NCBI RefSeq assembly: GCF_963678975.1
Contig: NC_089276.1
Location: 22,117,059-22,181,058, forward strand
Length of the DNA: 64,000 nt
Source: Dysidea avara
Lineage: Eukaryota > Porifera > Demospongiae > Dictyoceratida > Dysideidae
Direction of reading: 5' to 3'
Positions 11,736 to 24,329 of this stretch are shown piece after piece; within the stretch, counting starts at the first letter, position 1, and the number at the start of each line of letters is the position of its first letter. The position numbers and the translations under genes are program-made. The notes under the pieces are model-generated. The model was not told the origin of the DNA, did not search any database, and saw only the letters and a list, made by a program, of their open reading frames with translations.

Positions 11736-12345
11736 TTTTATTCCCGGGGTTACCAGCACCCCTTGTCACCACCCCGGCACTAAAGACGTTAACAGTGCTA
11801 GTCAGAAGACAAGTACTAAGATCAAATTGCAATCATTGAGCTGGAGCCACATGACCCACAGCTAGTGCAAGGTCAAGTATTCCTAGTGGAAGTGGACAGA
11901 CTGATGTGATCTAGCTCCTCTCAAACACATAGCAGAGCATAAAAAATCTGGCAGTACAGCCATTACTGTACATTACAGAACTATATGACAACTTCTCCTG
12001 AAGAAAGACAAGGAAAACCAGTCTTCTGTAAAATACAACAGCAGCATGACCCATACCACCAAATCTTGAAAATACAAGTGGACCCATCTCAATTTCCCTA
12101 ATACGTTGTTCATACTTCTGTTGTTTCTCACATTCAAAATGTCAATAAAGTGAGGATACTTGGGTACCATGATATAAAGGTGCATTAGCATCAAACACTT
12201 TGACATCAAAAAATGCCTTCTGATGTTTACCTCCCCAGAATCCTAAAGCAGAAACATCTACATGAGTCCATCCTCATTATAAGCTGTTACAAATCAAAGG
12301 GTCTCACCTGCAATGGAGGTTTGACAGCAACTGTGAAGTCTCTCA
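11725..12345 (-). pseudogene. 3' fragment of a retroelement-associated multicopy ORF
   Basis: The minus strand encodes, from about 12243 down, GFWGGKHQKAFFDVKVFDAN, then QVSSLY, a TGA stop, KYEQRIREIE, GPLVFSRFGGMGHAA and, after shifts, MLC and FERS near 11925. I recognise this order (GFWG..FFDVRVFNP..YEQRIREVE..F.PLVFS..GGMG..CIRGSRS) as the C-terminal region of a multicopy ORF downstream of reverse transcriptases in cnidarian and sponge retroelements; the exact class is uncertain. The A-rich end on the minus strand near 11740-11725 (AATAAAAAACAATAAT) fits a 3' tail. It carries stops and frameshifts and lies inside the minisatellite. Confidence 0.65.
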
Positions 12346-14475
12346 ACTCATTGCTCCCTACTGCTGAGCTACACCTTGCATGTTGACTGGCACTGTATTG
12401 CTCCCTAGCTATAACTTGCAGGTTGAATAGATACTATATTTCTCCCCAGCTACACCTTGCATGTTGACTGATCACTATTGTTGATTGGTCACTAGCTACA
12501 CCTTGCATGTCAACTGACCACTGTTGCTCCCTAGCAACACCTTGTATGTTGACTGGATACTTGCTCCCTAACTACACCTTGCATGTCAACTGATCACTAT
12601 TGCTCTGAATGCATGCTCTCCAGTTACACCTTGTATGTTGAGTGATCACTATTGCTCCCTAGCTACACCTTGCATACTGACTGATCACTATTGCTCCCTA
12701 GCTACACCTTGCATGTTGACTGATCACTATTGTTCCCTAGCTACACCTTGCATGTTGACTGGACACTATTTCTCCCTAGCTACACCTTGCATGTTGACTG
12801 ATCACTATTGCTCCCTAGCTACACTTTGACTGATCACTATTGCTCTCTAGTTACACCTTGCATGTTGCAATTGGCTAATCACGTTTGCTCCCTAGCCACA
12901 CCTTGCATGCTGACTGATCACTATTGCTCCCTAGCTACACCTTGCATGTTCACTGGCCACTATTTCTCCCTAGCTACACCTTGCATGTTGACTGATCACT
13001 ATTGCTCCCTAGCTACAGCTTGCATGTTCACTGGCCACTATTTCTCCCTAGCTACACCTTGCATGTTGACTGATCACTATTGCTCCCTAGCTACACCTTG
13101 CATGTTCACTGGACACTATTTCTCCCTAGCTACACCTTGCATGTTGACTGATCACTATTGCTCCCTAGCTACACTTTGACTGATCACTATTGCTCTCTAG
13201 TTACACCTTGCATGTTGCAATTGGCTAATCACGTTTGCTCCCTAGCCACACCTTGCATGCTGACTGATCACTATTGCTCCCTAGCTACACCTTGCATGTT
13301 CACTGGCCACTATTTCTCCCTAGCCACACCTTGCATGCTGACTGATCACTATTGCTCCCTAGCTACACCTTGCATGTTCACTGGCCACTATTTCTCCCTA
13401 GCTACACCTTGCATGTTGACTGGTCACTATTGCTCCCTAGCTACACCTTGCATGTTCACTGGCCACTATTTCTCCCTAGCTACACCTTGCATGTTGACTG
13501 GACACTATTGCTCCCTAGTTACGCCTTGCATGTTCACTGGCCACTATTTCTCCCTAGCTACAGCTTGTATGTTGGCTGATCACTATTGCTCCCTAATTAC
13601 ACCTTGCATGTTGACTGGACACTATTTCTCCATAGCTACACCTTGCATGCTGACTGGACACTATTTCTCCCTAGCTACACCTTGCATGCTGACTGGACAC
13701 TATTGCTCCCTAGCTACAGCTTGTATGTTGACTGGACACTATTTCTCCCTAGCTACAGCTTGTATGTTGACTGGACACTATTTCTCCCTGGACACTATTG
13801 CTCCCTAGCTACACCTTGCATGCTGACTGGACACTATTTCTCCCTAGCTACACCTTGCATGCTGACTAGACACTATTGCTCCCTAGCTACAGCTTGCATG
13901 TTGACTGATCACTATTGCTCCCTAGCTGCAGCTTGCATGTTGACTGATCACTATTGCTCCCTAGCTGCAGCTTGCATGTTGGCTGATCACTATTGCTCCC
14001 TAGCTGCAGCTTGCATGTTGACTGATCACTATTGCTCTCTAGCTGCAGCTTGCATGTTGACTGATCACTATTGCTCTCTAGCTGCAGCTTGCATGTTGAC
14101 TGATCACTATTGCTCCCTAGCTACACCTTGCATGTTGACTGATCACTATTGCTCCCTAGCTACACCTTGTATGTTTACTGATCACTATTGCTCTCTAGCT
14201 ACACCTTGCATGTTGACTGATCATTATTGCTCCCTAGCTGCAGCTTGCATGTTGACTGATCACTATTGCTCAGCCAATTGCAACATGCAAGGTGTAACTA
14301 GAGAGCAAGAGTGATCAGTCAAGGTGTAGCTAGGGAGCAATAGTGTCCAATCAACATGCAAGGTGTAGCTAGGGAGCAATAGTGATCAGTCAACATGCAA
14401 GGTGTAGCTAGGGAGCAATAGTGATCAGTCAACGTGCAAGGTGTAGCTAGGGAGCAATAGTGACCAGTCAGCGAT
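12346..14475. repeat. 39-bp minisatellite with terminal inverted block
   Basis: About 50 tandem units of a 39-bp sequence built from GATCACTATTGCTCCCTAG, CTACACCTTGCATG and TTGACT. Because 39 is divisible by three, long plus-strand frames stay open (216 and 242 codons, repeating HYCSLATPCMLTD). A 350-bp higher-order unit recurs (about 12800 and 13150), marked by CTACACTTTGACTGATC and GTTGCAATTGGCTAATCACG. At about 14271 the array flips: 14271-14475 is in inverse orientation and begins with the complement of the GTTGCAATTGGCT variant. Confidence 0.95.
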
Positions 14476-15101
14476 AGCTTTGCCAAACTTCACCCACGCA
14501 GACTTGAATTTGAGTGTATTCTATAATAGCTAAATGGACAGAAATGTTATCATAAATAAGGACTCGTATGATTTTTGTACAATCAATTTGGTAGATATAT
14601 ACACTACATGTAAACTAACCTACTGCACATTATACAACTCATTGTGTGTACATAATGTGAATGAAGACAATTAAATGATAGTTTGTTGCATTTAGTTTTT
14701 TATGCATAAAATTGTCACCAGATTCAATCTTTTGACACCTAATTTTCAAAAATTTTCTGGGGGGGGGGGGGCATGCCCCCAGACCCCCCTAGAAATGGCA
14801 TGCTTCGCATGCCAAAGCAGCTAACCTAACAAGTTAGCTAATGTATATATTAAAAGGGTCCACATTTCCCTGAAAAGAACCCCCCAACCAAAAACCCTGG
14901 TTACGGGCCTGCACCTACAACAATGCTGACCATTTCAAGGTAGCTATATAATACTGTATACAGTTATAGAGTAGGTCAACTACAGTATGCTGTAAAGTGC
15001 ATTGATAAAATGTTTCAGCTAGTTTATATAGCTAAATAGTACTTATATGTTCTCTATAATAATAATAATAAATACCACTAATATATGTTTATGGTATACA
15101 G
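14476..15101. other. Non-coding interval with a G-rich/C-rich element fragment
   Basis: At 14758-14795 a 14-G run is followed by GCATGCCCCCAGACCCCCCT, and near 14885-14912 by CCCTGGTTACGGGCCTG, which look like the terminal and subterminal parts of a decayed hAT-like element. ATAATAATAATAA lies at 15057-15070. No gene is seen. Confidence 0.4.
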
Positions 15102-16685
15102 GGGAATACTGCTTCAGCTGCTAATTGTGAAGACAGCAACATCAAATCTACTGTGCCTGACATTATGTTGGGTTGGGAAGAAGATTTTGTTGTTCCAACA
15201 CAATTTTCCGAGCGAACAATGGCCACACTGCATTCTGGAAACACGACTAAATCTGCCAGGACAGTAGCAAAAATGTTGGGACATTGCAAATACCCTACTC
15301 TAGAACAATACGAAGAAGTTGCAAGAAAAATTTTTAAGCATGTTTTGAAAGGAAAGGGAGACACACTTGGGTGTGGATATGTGAGTTACTGCATGGTAGC
15401 TATTTCTTTCAATTCTATCATACTTTATTGTTACATTAGGAATCTTGGACTGAAGGATTACAAAATCGCTTTAAAAATATTAGATGCAAGCCCAGGTGTT
15501 ACAATTCTGGCTTGACTTTTACTACCCCGCCAAAAAAGCTGAAGAAAGAAAAGTCCTTAGCCAATCATGCAGCTACCCCATCTTTAGCAGCACAAAAGTA
15601 TTCATTGGACAACTATACTGGGCATTTAGAACAACTGCATAAACAACTCGAAAAGAAATCTAAATGCAAAGATGGAATCATTTCCTTGATGCAGCTAACC
15701 TCAGCAAATTGACATGCATAGATTCTTGATGACAAACCTTCAATCAAAGAAATTTTGTCAAAGTTTCCACCCCTCAAAGAGTTTGAAATAGTAAGTTGCA
15801 TGTCATGTAACTATTATTCTTACTCAATACATCCAATTATACTATAGCTGATGGTTGCGTTTTCAGTGATCACAGGGATCGAAGATCCTAAAAAAGTGGT
15901 TGAAGAGAAGTGGCAGATTTGGGCAACGAAAATTTTTTACAAAGCAAAATTGGAAGCCCAAGCTAATAAGAAAACTACAAAGAGCTTATATCAGTGATGT
16001 CAGAGTTGGGTAGCAAGTCTACCGCAGACCCTTGCAATGGTGAGGTAATGTGCATAGTAACGACAACCTTTTCTATTTGTTTTTTTTTACAGATCCAAAT
16101 GCATCCATCATTTTGCTACTTTTAAGGAGATTAGTTAACAGCAAGATGTCAAAACAGTCAGAAGAAATTTTAGTTGTGCTAGAGGTATGTAAAATATAAA
16201 CTTTTAATGAGTGTGTGAGTGCAGTTTACAAGCTTGCAAGTGTTAAATAAGGTGTGGATTTTTAAATTGGTGCAAGTAAAGTAGTGGTTAACATGCAAAG
16301 TAACCAAACATAATTAGAGGTTTCTTTGTGCATTGTAACTATTGTTTAGCATTGTGGTTGTTCTCATTATAGGATGGTGATGATCCAGATGACAAAATAG
16401 AGAGAGTTGATACTTCAGAGCCATACATTTTGCAGGCAGGTTCTCCAAGAACCCGGGAGTGGTTACTTATTGTCGAAAAGGAAGAAATTACAAGAGTTGA
16501 TTCTATAATGAAAGGAATAGCTGCACTGATAGCTTGCTACTATGCGTTCAATATTGCATATCCATCAGCTTGGAAGACAAGTCTTCTCTTTTTAGAAAAA
16601 AAAATTATTAGGAATTAAAAGTGGGCCAAACTTTAGTAAAACCCAGTTAGGTTTTGTATCAGACATTGAGAACATAGTTTTGTAA
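15102..16685 (+). pseudogene. SAMD3-like protein gene, five exons, broken
   Basis: Spliced reading gives exons 15102-15380, 15440-15790, 15848-16039, 16093-16184 and 16373-16685 with 57-59 bp introns at the front. The order of blocks matches the C-terminal region of the SAMD3-like family of fish and invertebrates (function unknown): a YPTLEQYEEVARKIF helix, GYESWTEGLQNRFKNIR, a lysine-rich linker, an IKEILSKFPPLKEF block, and a C-terminal domain with SPRTREWLLIVEKEEI and ACYYAFNIAYPSAWKTSL. The N-terminal SAM part is not visible. Exon 2 has two in-frame stops (TGA 15710, TAG 15719), exon 3 loses frame near 15990, and exon 5 needs a one-base shift in the A9 run near 16597 to reach GIKSGPNFSKTQLGF and the TAA at 16683. 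It is a recent pseudogene or carries assembly errors in homopolymers. The family assignment is from memory of its motifs. Confidence 0.65.
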
Positions 16686-16689
16686 TAGG

Positions 16690-17520
16690 AATAGTGACTT
16701 CATACTGTATATGCAGTTTACACATTTAATAACAGATATATATGTGGCTAGTGTCTGTTAATAATCATGTAACAGTAGAACTTTCATGCTGATGAACATT
16801 CATGCATGCATGAAGACGATTCTACAAGTGTAGTTGGGTATGTATGTCGTACATGTAGCCGTCACCATTCATCACTGAATTATGAGCAGGTAAGTAAAGT
16901 TAGGTCAAGAGATAAAATTATGTATCAATAATAGAAATGTAAAGTTTCAATTTTGATTTCAGATCAACATATCACTTAAGCGTAAGTAACATATAATCAT
17001 ATACAGTGAATGCTTGCATGATGTACTTTATATGGCAATTTTCTTTATTTCATGTAGCTGCTGAAAATCCATCATACATGTTTCAAGGTAATTAAATCTA
17101 AATTTTCATGACATATCTTTGGTTACAGTAGATCATTCCAAGCATGAAGGAAGTAGTACATTAATACTATTGTCAATTCTTACAACAATGGAAAGGCTGC
17201 ACCAGAACTTGAAGAGGATACTGCTATATTGCCTTGGAGACATTGCATCCACAGCTAACCAAAGGTAGATCTAGAACTTGAATAAACAAGAATGAAAATA
17301 ATATGCCGGTGTACTGGTTATATACTTACATATAGCATTCCACAGCTGTACACGGAACTGGCAGGGTTTCATCAACAAGCATCATGAACTAGATACACTG
17401 TACAAGATGCAAAACGAATGAATTCTTTATCATCCAATGGGGGACTGTGAATTAAGCCTGTTTGTGAGAGAAATGAATCAGTCTACATACAGAATTTGGT
17501 ATGTATAAAACTTCAATGTA
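16690..17520 (+). other. Possible further exons of unknown transcript
   Basis: Several splice-flanked segments are visible. One at about 16795-16890 encodes HEDDSTSVVGYVCRTCSRHH ending at CAG/GTAAGT; others lie near 17056-17086 and 17175-17265. Open stretches are short, and the one near 17175 ends in a stop. They could be 3' exons of the SAMD3-like transcript or an unrelated non-coding RNA. No family is recognised. Confidence 0.25.
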
Positions 17521-19060
17521 CAGGACAATGTTATCTGTTGTAATTCCTATACAGAATCTAACATTCTGATGAATATAGCCGCAAAGAACATAAAAGCAAC
17601 AGAAAGATAAACAATATAACTGAACCTAACAACAGTGGAATTTAATTTTGATTGTTGTAACATCATGTACTATTGTTGAAATGACATTACTAGTAATGAC
17701 AATATAACAAGAGTAGTGCAAATTTAACGTTTAATATTAGTGCTATTTTAACACATCTCTTGTGTTAGTTAGTATTACACTTGAAGATGGTGTTATATTT
17801 GGTACCCACAAATTACATGTGGTTTTGGTGTTATTTCAACACTTCAGTTTTAACAGTGTATATGTGTATGCCTACATAGTATATGTTTGCTAGCGTACAG
17901 TGCTATCTGTAAATAGGACACCTTCATAATGTTGAGGTATCCTAGTTCATAAAGTGGCCCAAAAGATACTATTGGTGGTTGATCCTAAAGTGTCTATGTT
18001 ACACTGCATACTAGCAAAGGTTCTTAATCACACTCACCAACCATACCAGGTGAATGAAAACCTTGTCTGCTCTTCTTTCTCTCTGCAAGAAGGCGTCCGG
18101 TGTGGATTGTACGGTGGTGAACTAATGTCGGTAGGTGGTAGTTATTGTTAAGAATGACTCCATCGTCAGGCCTCTTTGCTGCATGGTGAAACCTGTTGGA
18201 TTAAAACTTGTAACTTAGAAGTGTGTGAGTTGTGCATCATGGTATGAGTAGTGTATATGTAGTGTTGTATACAAACTTATAGCTAATTCACTTTGGAGGG
18301 ACTAAAGGTATTTATGACCTAGTGAGTAGATAGCAATATCTCCACAGCCTTGCACATTGACACAATACTAAACAAGTAAACCAGCTATAATATCAAACAG
18401 ACACACAGATCAGTGGGACGAGGCCATGGTGTGTGTTAATACACTTCTACATCATCAAACTAAATAATTCATTTTACATGTAATCTGGTCCAAGTTAAAC
18501 CCACAATTAATAATTATTCTATAAGTCCAGATGACCCAACCTGGTTTCAACCCTGGCATGGACACACATATACATAGCAGTCACCCCGTACTTTAATACA
18601 CAAACACTATTAACTAAACAGATGCTAAACAGTGTCATGGAGATGTGAGGCTTTCCATGTTGGATATGTAAACTTTGTGGAACAGTCAGACGGTCATACT
18701 GACAGTTGAAGGGAGGAAGCCTGTACATACATATGATCATGTGAATCAAGGAAATTTTAAAAGGTGATACCAGGATATGTACAGTTATTTGATCGCCACA
18801 TTAGTTGAATATGTGTAGTGTGTATAGTACAATACAAAGAAACGATCAAGTATACTAATTTAGCCTATAACAGTGTAAGGAGTATGCTTAATAATTGTAC
18901 ATGTGTAAAGAGTGGACATGCATTGTCACACCCCACATACTTCTGGTTGGGCTGTGGATATTTCTACCTAAGTTGTCCTCAAGGTAGAGGCACATGCATG
19001 TAAGCAGATTTCTAGGTAGAGGATTTGTAGAGTGAACTTGTGAAGAATTGTCTAATAACT
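17521..19060. other. No recognised gene or repeat
   Basis: Frames of 60-76 codons (17954-18151, 18519-18749, 18818-19003) show no motif or splice context. Nothing else was recognised in this 1.5-kb interval. Confidence 0.4.
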
Positions 19061-19096
19061 ATTGCAATTCCCCACCACTGCCTGACCCGGGTAGGT

Positions 19097-19566
19097 CTGT
19101 AGGTAGTCTCGTGTTGCCAAACCAATACGCACCAGCCGCTTATCAATATCCTGGTTATAAGTGCCGGCTGTAATTGGTCTGGTGACATTACGACCCATTA
19201 CCAGTACAGTAGTGCAGCAAATGGTGTGCAAGTAATTAGTATAAATGGCACACGTATTCGCGGGGTTTAACTCTGTTTTACGACGAAGGGCCACTGTTGC
19301 TAAGGAATTGTAGTGGTGAGTAGTGAATGTAATAACCTGTCACTTGTGTTAGCTATGTTATATAGAATAGTCCCAACTCTGCTGAAATAAAATATTAGGT
19401 ATCTACGGAAACAGCTGCCGCCACGGCTATACTGCACATGCCGCTACATTCCAGTAGAAATGGTAATGAGTCGTAATGTCACCACACCAATTACAGCTGG
19501 CGCATATAATCAGGATATCGATAAGCGCCTGGTGTATTGGTCTGGCAAAGCGAGACTAGCCTGTAG
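19097..19566. mobile_element. Fold-back MITE with 107-bp arms
   Basis: The left arm 19097-19203 (CTGTAGGTAGTCTCGTGTTG ...) is repeated in inverse at 19461-19566, about 85 percent identical, around a 257-bp centre. The outer end resembles GGCTAGTCTCGCTTTGCCAG. No coding capacity or clear target duplication was found. Confidence 0.8.
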
Positions 19567-19757
19567 GTTGAGTGTAGCACTGAATAGGTGTATTGCTTTA
19601 GGACATTATTCTGCTCTTGCTTAGGGTACAGAATTGCTGCTAAAACTACACTGGAGTTAACAACTCAGAATGTGATTGCCTCAGCCCTACACTGACATAC
19701 ATGAGGCTATGCTTGGTGCACACATATGCTGTGCCAGCATAGATAATGTATGTCACA

Positions 19758-20544
19758 TGGATTGGAAACGCCCGTATTATTTACATAGTGACGTCATCGG
19801 CTATCCTCGTTTCGCTGCGCGTAAACTTTATGGCCTCGACAGGTGGAAGATTTCGCTGTACTTGTAACCAGCAAATTAGTGTTTGTTGTTTACAGCTGGG
19901 TTAGTTGCCACCTACACTAATTGGAGGCTGGACTGGGTAGGGACTCTGGAGAGCAGTAAACAATAGCGTAAGAAAATTCAGGTTCAAAGGTGAAATATGG
20001 TGTTTCAAAACGGTTGTGCAAATTTCCTGAAGAAACAGAAAGTGTAGCATTGTTTCTTTGCTGCTGTTTACACTACTTGTAGCAGGTAGAGTGTAATAGG
20101 CTAGCTAGATATTCACTGCTTCGCTGTATATTTCCACTGCTTCGATAAAACTTCAGAAAACAGGCACTACTTTGTGCTATTGTTTAGCTCAAGCTGAGCA
20201 GTACTGTAGCCTAAAATTTATTTCAATGTATCACACATTTCTTTGGTTGTGTAAATGCGGTGACGAGAAGTTGGCTAACAGTACTGCTGTTGAATTATTA
20301 GCTGGTGCGTACCTGCCATTGTCACCTGTCGCAAACAATATTTCTCCCAGTACCCACAGACACGCTGTGTTCTTGTTCAGTACACAACGCAACACAATAA
20401 ACAATGTAAAAGGAATGTCCACGCCTTCGAACCAGCCTTCAAACAAGCAAGAGAAAGCCAAACATCCACTCAACAAATTTCCCAATGTATTGGCGCACCG
20501 TAACTAGGATAGGAAAATAATTTAACGGGCGTTTCCAATCCATT
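19758..20544. mobile_element. Non-autonomous DNA transposon with 19-bp TIRs
   Basis: ATGGATTGGAAACGCCCGT (19758) and its inverse ending near 20543 flank about 790 bp. The interior is more GC- and CpG-rich than its surroundings and holds a 111-codon plus-strand frame (20172-20507) of no recognised family. Superfamily unknown. Confidence 0.75.
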
Positions 20545-21960
20545 AGGAACGCATACAATATCTATGGTGCCAGTGACATAAACCCTCGCATAAACCAGTT
20601 AATATGTACCTTCCATATTGAAGCTGCCATCTGGTAACTTTTCTGATCTCATATCATCTCTTGCTGTTAGACTAGAAGCCCATAGTTAATAGTCACTCGT
20701 AATGTTTTGTTACGCGGAGAAACACGGTTGACCATGAAGCGTCTGTACAATAAAAATAATCACGTGCTGATATCAGGTTGGGTGAATAAATATCCCCAGT
20801 AAAAGAATTCCCCCGCCGCAGGCGAATTTTTTCAAACTGAACTGAAATTTCCGATAGCTCGTCTTCTAGGCGTCTCGAGGGACGTGTTGGAATCACTTCA
20901 ATTCCAGACGAGTACACATGGCAGACAACGTAAGCTTTACAAACCAGTGTACGTATCTAGGAATAGGGTTCAATGAAAACTAGCTCGGCATGGTGGGGGT
21001 AGGGTAAAACGATACTATACTAGTTCAATAGTGTAGTATCTCAAAAATTAATGGTAAATATTATATTATCTGTATTATCCCACTAGGGACCTGTGAGAAG
21101 ACTAGGCCTGTAAATACAGGGAGTTAGAAGCAAAGTGAAGCCGGTAAAGAGAGTGGATAATATTTTATAATACAGTGCCGGCACTGGTTATGAACGTATT
21201 ATAAACGGCTATTTTACCGGCACTAGTTCATCCGGAATTTAGCAAACACTCTAGTTAGTTGTATCGAGGCGAGCTAGGCATCCAGTATGCCCCGAGCATT
21301 CGACTTTAGGGCAGTATAGCTAGTTTGCCTCGGGTCTTGTACTTTAGGGCACGCGACAAGTAGTTATTAGGGTTAGCTTTGGTTTTTGTTTAGGCCAGGC
21401 AAAGTCTCGGGCAAAGTAGATTCCTTGTTTCTTATCACCACTTCCTCAATCTTGATGCGGGCGGGCGGTTATTATTCATTATGACACCATGTAATTAATT
21501 ATTTTAAAAAAATTGGTTTTTATACCATAGCTGTGTCACAAGAATCATGTCATATACAAGCATATAAACGTTTTACACAGCTACCCATCCACAGTAGTGG
21601 TGAGACAAATAAATGCCATTGTTAACATGAGGTGCATCACGTGTGTTAAGGTCACATGTGAAATAGGGGGTGTGCCATGCCAGAATGTAATAATGAAAGT
21701 TGAGATGGCAGTGTTGGTAGAGATGGGAGGCTGATGAGAAACAACTTTGCCTGGCCTTATAGAAGTCACTTCAGTTGGACGTTTATAAGGTAGAAACTAA
21801 GGGCAGCTTTATTATTTTTAAATTAGATTTTTTTTTGTTTAAGTTTTTCAATGCACATGACTGCCGGCACTATATCACCTGCTTTTCAGTATTACCACTG
21901 GGTAAAACATCCCCCGAAACCTAGGGTGTGGCAGTCTAAAATCATGTGCGTACAAGATGC
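20545..21960. other. Relatively GC-rich intergenic stretch without a recognised gene
   Basis: A 74-codon minus-strand frame (20693-20917) with a charged stretch (RRLEDELSEISVQFEKIRLR) is the only candidate coding segment; it has no recognised family or supporting exon. The GC-rich part 21240-21440 has two partial repeats around CTTTAGGGCA. Otherwise unassigned. Confidence 0.3.
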
Positions 21961-21974
21961 CATATATAGAGCGA

Positions 21975-22130
21975 CCGATCAAGACACATGCTAGTGTGTT
22001 GAGCAACCCAAGAAACTAGCATGCCACACCATGAGTATACTGGCAAGGAGAAAGAAAACGTGATTTTCACACATATGTACAGAGCTTCGCGATTCCTTAT
22101 CTGATTGGAACCAAATTAATAATTTTGTTA
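21975..22130 (-). repeat. Inverted solitary terminal segment of repeat family Z
   Basis: The segment ATCAAGACACATGCTAGTGT ... GCATGCCACACCATGAGTAT ... GAAAGAAAACGTGATTTTC matches, in reverse, the terminal segment of the composite repeat at 36820-36897 and 45960-46106 and the inverted copy at 46150-46240. Confidence 0.7.
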
Positions 22131-22321
22131 TAGAAGTGGACCGGGCACGCAAGACTAGTGCGATATCAGGACTTTGATTTTGATACAATATTGATCGATA
22201 GCAATAATTAGATTGTGTGGGCGGCCGACATACTTTAACTAATAAACAAATAATGTTACATGTAAAATATACAGCTAAGGCCAGGCAAACTTGATTAATT
22301 GTTTCCCACATCCCTTTTTAC

Positions 22322-23592
22322 TAGGGCTCAAACGAATAGTAGTAGTTTTTTGTATTCGAATATTCACTCAACTATTATTTGAATACTTGAATAATCGGTG
22401 TAAGGTTTCATTGCTATGAATGCAATCCAGTAATTAAGGCGGCCACTACCGAGAAGCCTATAAATAACCACAAACAGGTTTGTGGCTTTGTATGGATAAC
22501 TTATTGAGAAGAAAAGGATAGCATAGTGCCCTTTCTGTAAGGATTACAGCAGCGATATTGTGATGGAAAGTGTTTATAACAAAGTAGAACATATCAAAAC
22601 ATTTGTCAAATTTTCCGTATATTGCATTTGTATGGCTTCACGATCACGTCACCACCTTTTAAACACGGTGCCATAACATCCGCATACTATGGTTTACGGA
22701 GATGGGATACAGTTCACCGTACTCCTTGATAACAGGTGATTTGCGTAGTATATAATAGGGTGTGCTGGGACGAAGGGAAAAGGCAGGAGGGAGTCTTGTA
22801 TGGCGAAATTAAGGTACATACTAGCTAGTACACTAAAAAACCCTGTTTTTTTCACACTTTTTGTTATGCATCTTTGTAAAAGAACCATTTAACCACTCAG
22901 TTTGGGTGGATTGTTAATCAGTAAGCTCCAACACATTGTATGATACCAAGTTTGGCTAATTTGGTCGAGGGTAACAAGTTGTACTTTCGGGGTTTGTCCA
23001 CCCGAGTAACTAAATTCTTCAATGGAGTTTTGTATGGAGCGCAAATTATGTTGTAATGTTACAACAAAAGTTCGGGTGACATTTTAAAGAGCAATTCAAA
23101 TGCTTTCTTTTGTTTATATTGTGCTGTAGAGATTATGAGTACTAATACTTGTACTTTTGCATTTTGTATTATTGTGTAAAATACATGTATTTTGTATAGG
23201 GAAAGGGAAAATGGCTGTTGATGAGGTTTTTCAATCGACCTGTTCAGCCAAGCTAAGGCTGTTAAAAGGATATAAATTATGTTTTTTAGGTTGTTTGATG
23301 TATAATTCCTAAGAACTAAGGGTGAAATTCAGTGTTGTGATTTTTTTGTTTTATGGCTTCATTTGACAAATCCCAATAGCATGTTTTGACATGAGTACCT
23401 ATTTCTAGCCTTTGCTTTATCACCACCATCCTTTCCTTTCATTAGCATTGTCTTCCACTACGTTAATTGCTGACAGCTAATCATGTGCCTTTGTATAACG
23501 ATCACGTGCGAATAATCGAGGGTTAATTTTATTATTTGAATACAATGTGAATGAATATTAATCTGAATAATCGGCTATTCATTTGAGCCCTA
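22322..23592. mobile_element. Non-autonomous hAT element, 1271 bp
   Basis: Ends TAGGGCTCAAACGAATAG (22322) and CTATTCATTTGAGCCCTA (to 23592) are inverted repeats of the TAGGGCTC hAT type. Subterminal arms include ATTATTTGAATAC and ATAATCGG. The flanks CTTTTTAC and CTTTTTAT form an 8-bp duplication with one mismatch. No transposase frame is present. Confidence 0.9.
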
Positions 23593-23910
23593 CTTTTTAT
23601 CCCACCACCTCTAATTTCATTTTTACTGTTATCAATCACGTGCACACGTATTTTGATGCTAAGAAGGCTGGGTATTATTTACAGCACAGCAAATGTCACT
23701 TGCACCTCAGAAACAATGGTAAAACATAAGTACTAGTTCTAAAAAAGGCTTTAGCTAGCTTAATATTTTCTTTAACATTGAATAATGAAAGATGACTTCC
23801 CACTTGCATGGAAATCCGATTTTTTTGTGGATAAGAAACAAGCAGTCAAGTTTGCTTGGCCTAACTACCAACATACAAGAACTAAGCTACAACTAAAACT
23901 AACTTAAATT

Positions 23911-24326
23911 AGTGGTGTGTGATATCTGGATTTTGATATGATATTGATCGATAATCAGTAAAATGTCACAATTTCAATACTTAATTAGATTGTGTGGGCG
24001 GATTAATTGCATGGGCTGCCGATATTAACATATAAAATTATGCATAAATACAATAGATTCACTGAAACCATTACATAGCACTACTAACAAGCCTAGGAAA
24101 CTGGTATAGATAAGCTTTTAAAATGGCTAAATTGCACAGAACTGACTCTAGTATGATTGTGCAATCACAGACCAAAATGCTGTAACCTTATCAAAAATAT
24201 CTCGATATATTGACAATTGTAGAATTAATATCAGCATCTGCAAAATCAAAATTCGATACAATAATGATATTGTGGTATCGATAGTTTTTTGATATCGATA
24301 ATTTTTTGATATATCGCATACCACTA
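23911..24326. mobile_element. MITE with GATATCGATA-rich inverted ends
   Basis: TAGTGGTGTGTGATATCTGG (23911) and ATATATCGCATACCACTA (to 24326) are imperfect inverted ends. The interior is rich in GATATCGATA. A related internal segment (TTAGATTGTGTGGGCGG) also occurs at 22208. No target duplication was identified. Confidence 0.7.
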
Positions 24327-24329
24327 GGC

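Noticed and set aside
12635..14314. A secreted or repetitive protein encoded by the 39-bp minisatellite
   Set aside because: Open frames follow from a period divisible by three; there is no signal peptide, splice context or conservation outside the repeat. Kept only as a question in the findings.
12346..14475. CRISPR array
   Set aside because: Units are contiguous with no unique spacers, the period is constant at 39 bp, and the genome is eukaryotic.
20693..20917. First exon of a host gene on the minus strand
   Set aside because: The charged segment looks protein-like but there is no recognised family, and no continuing exon with matching phase could be found.
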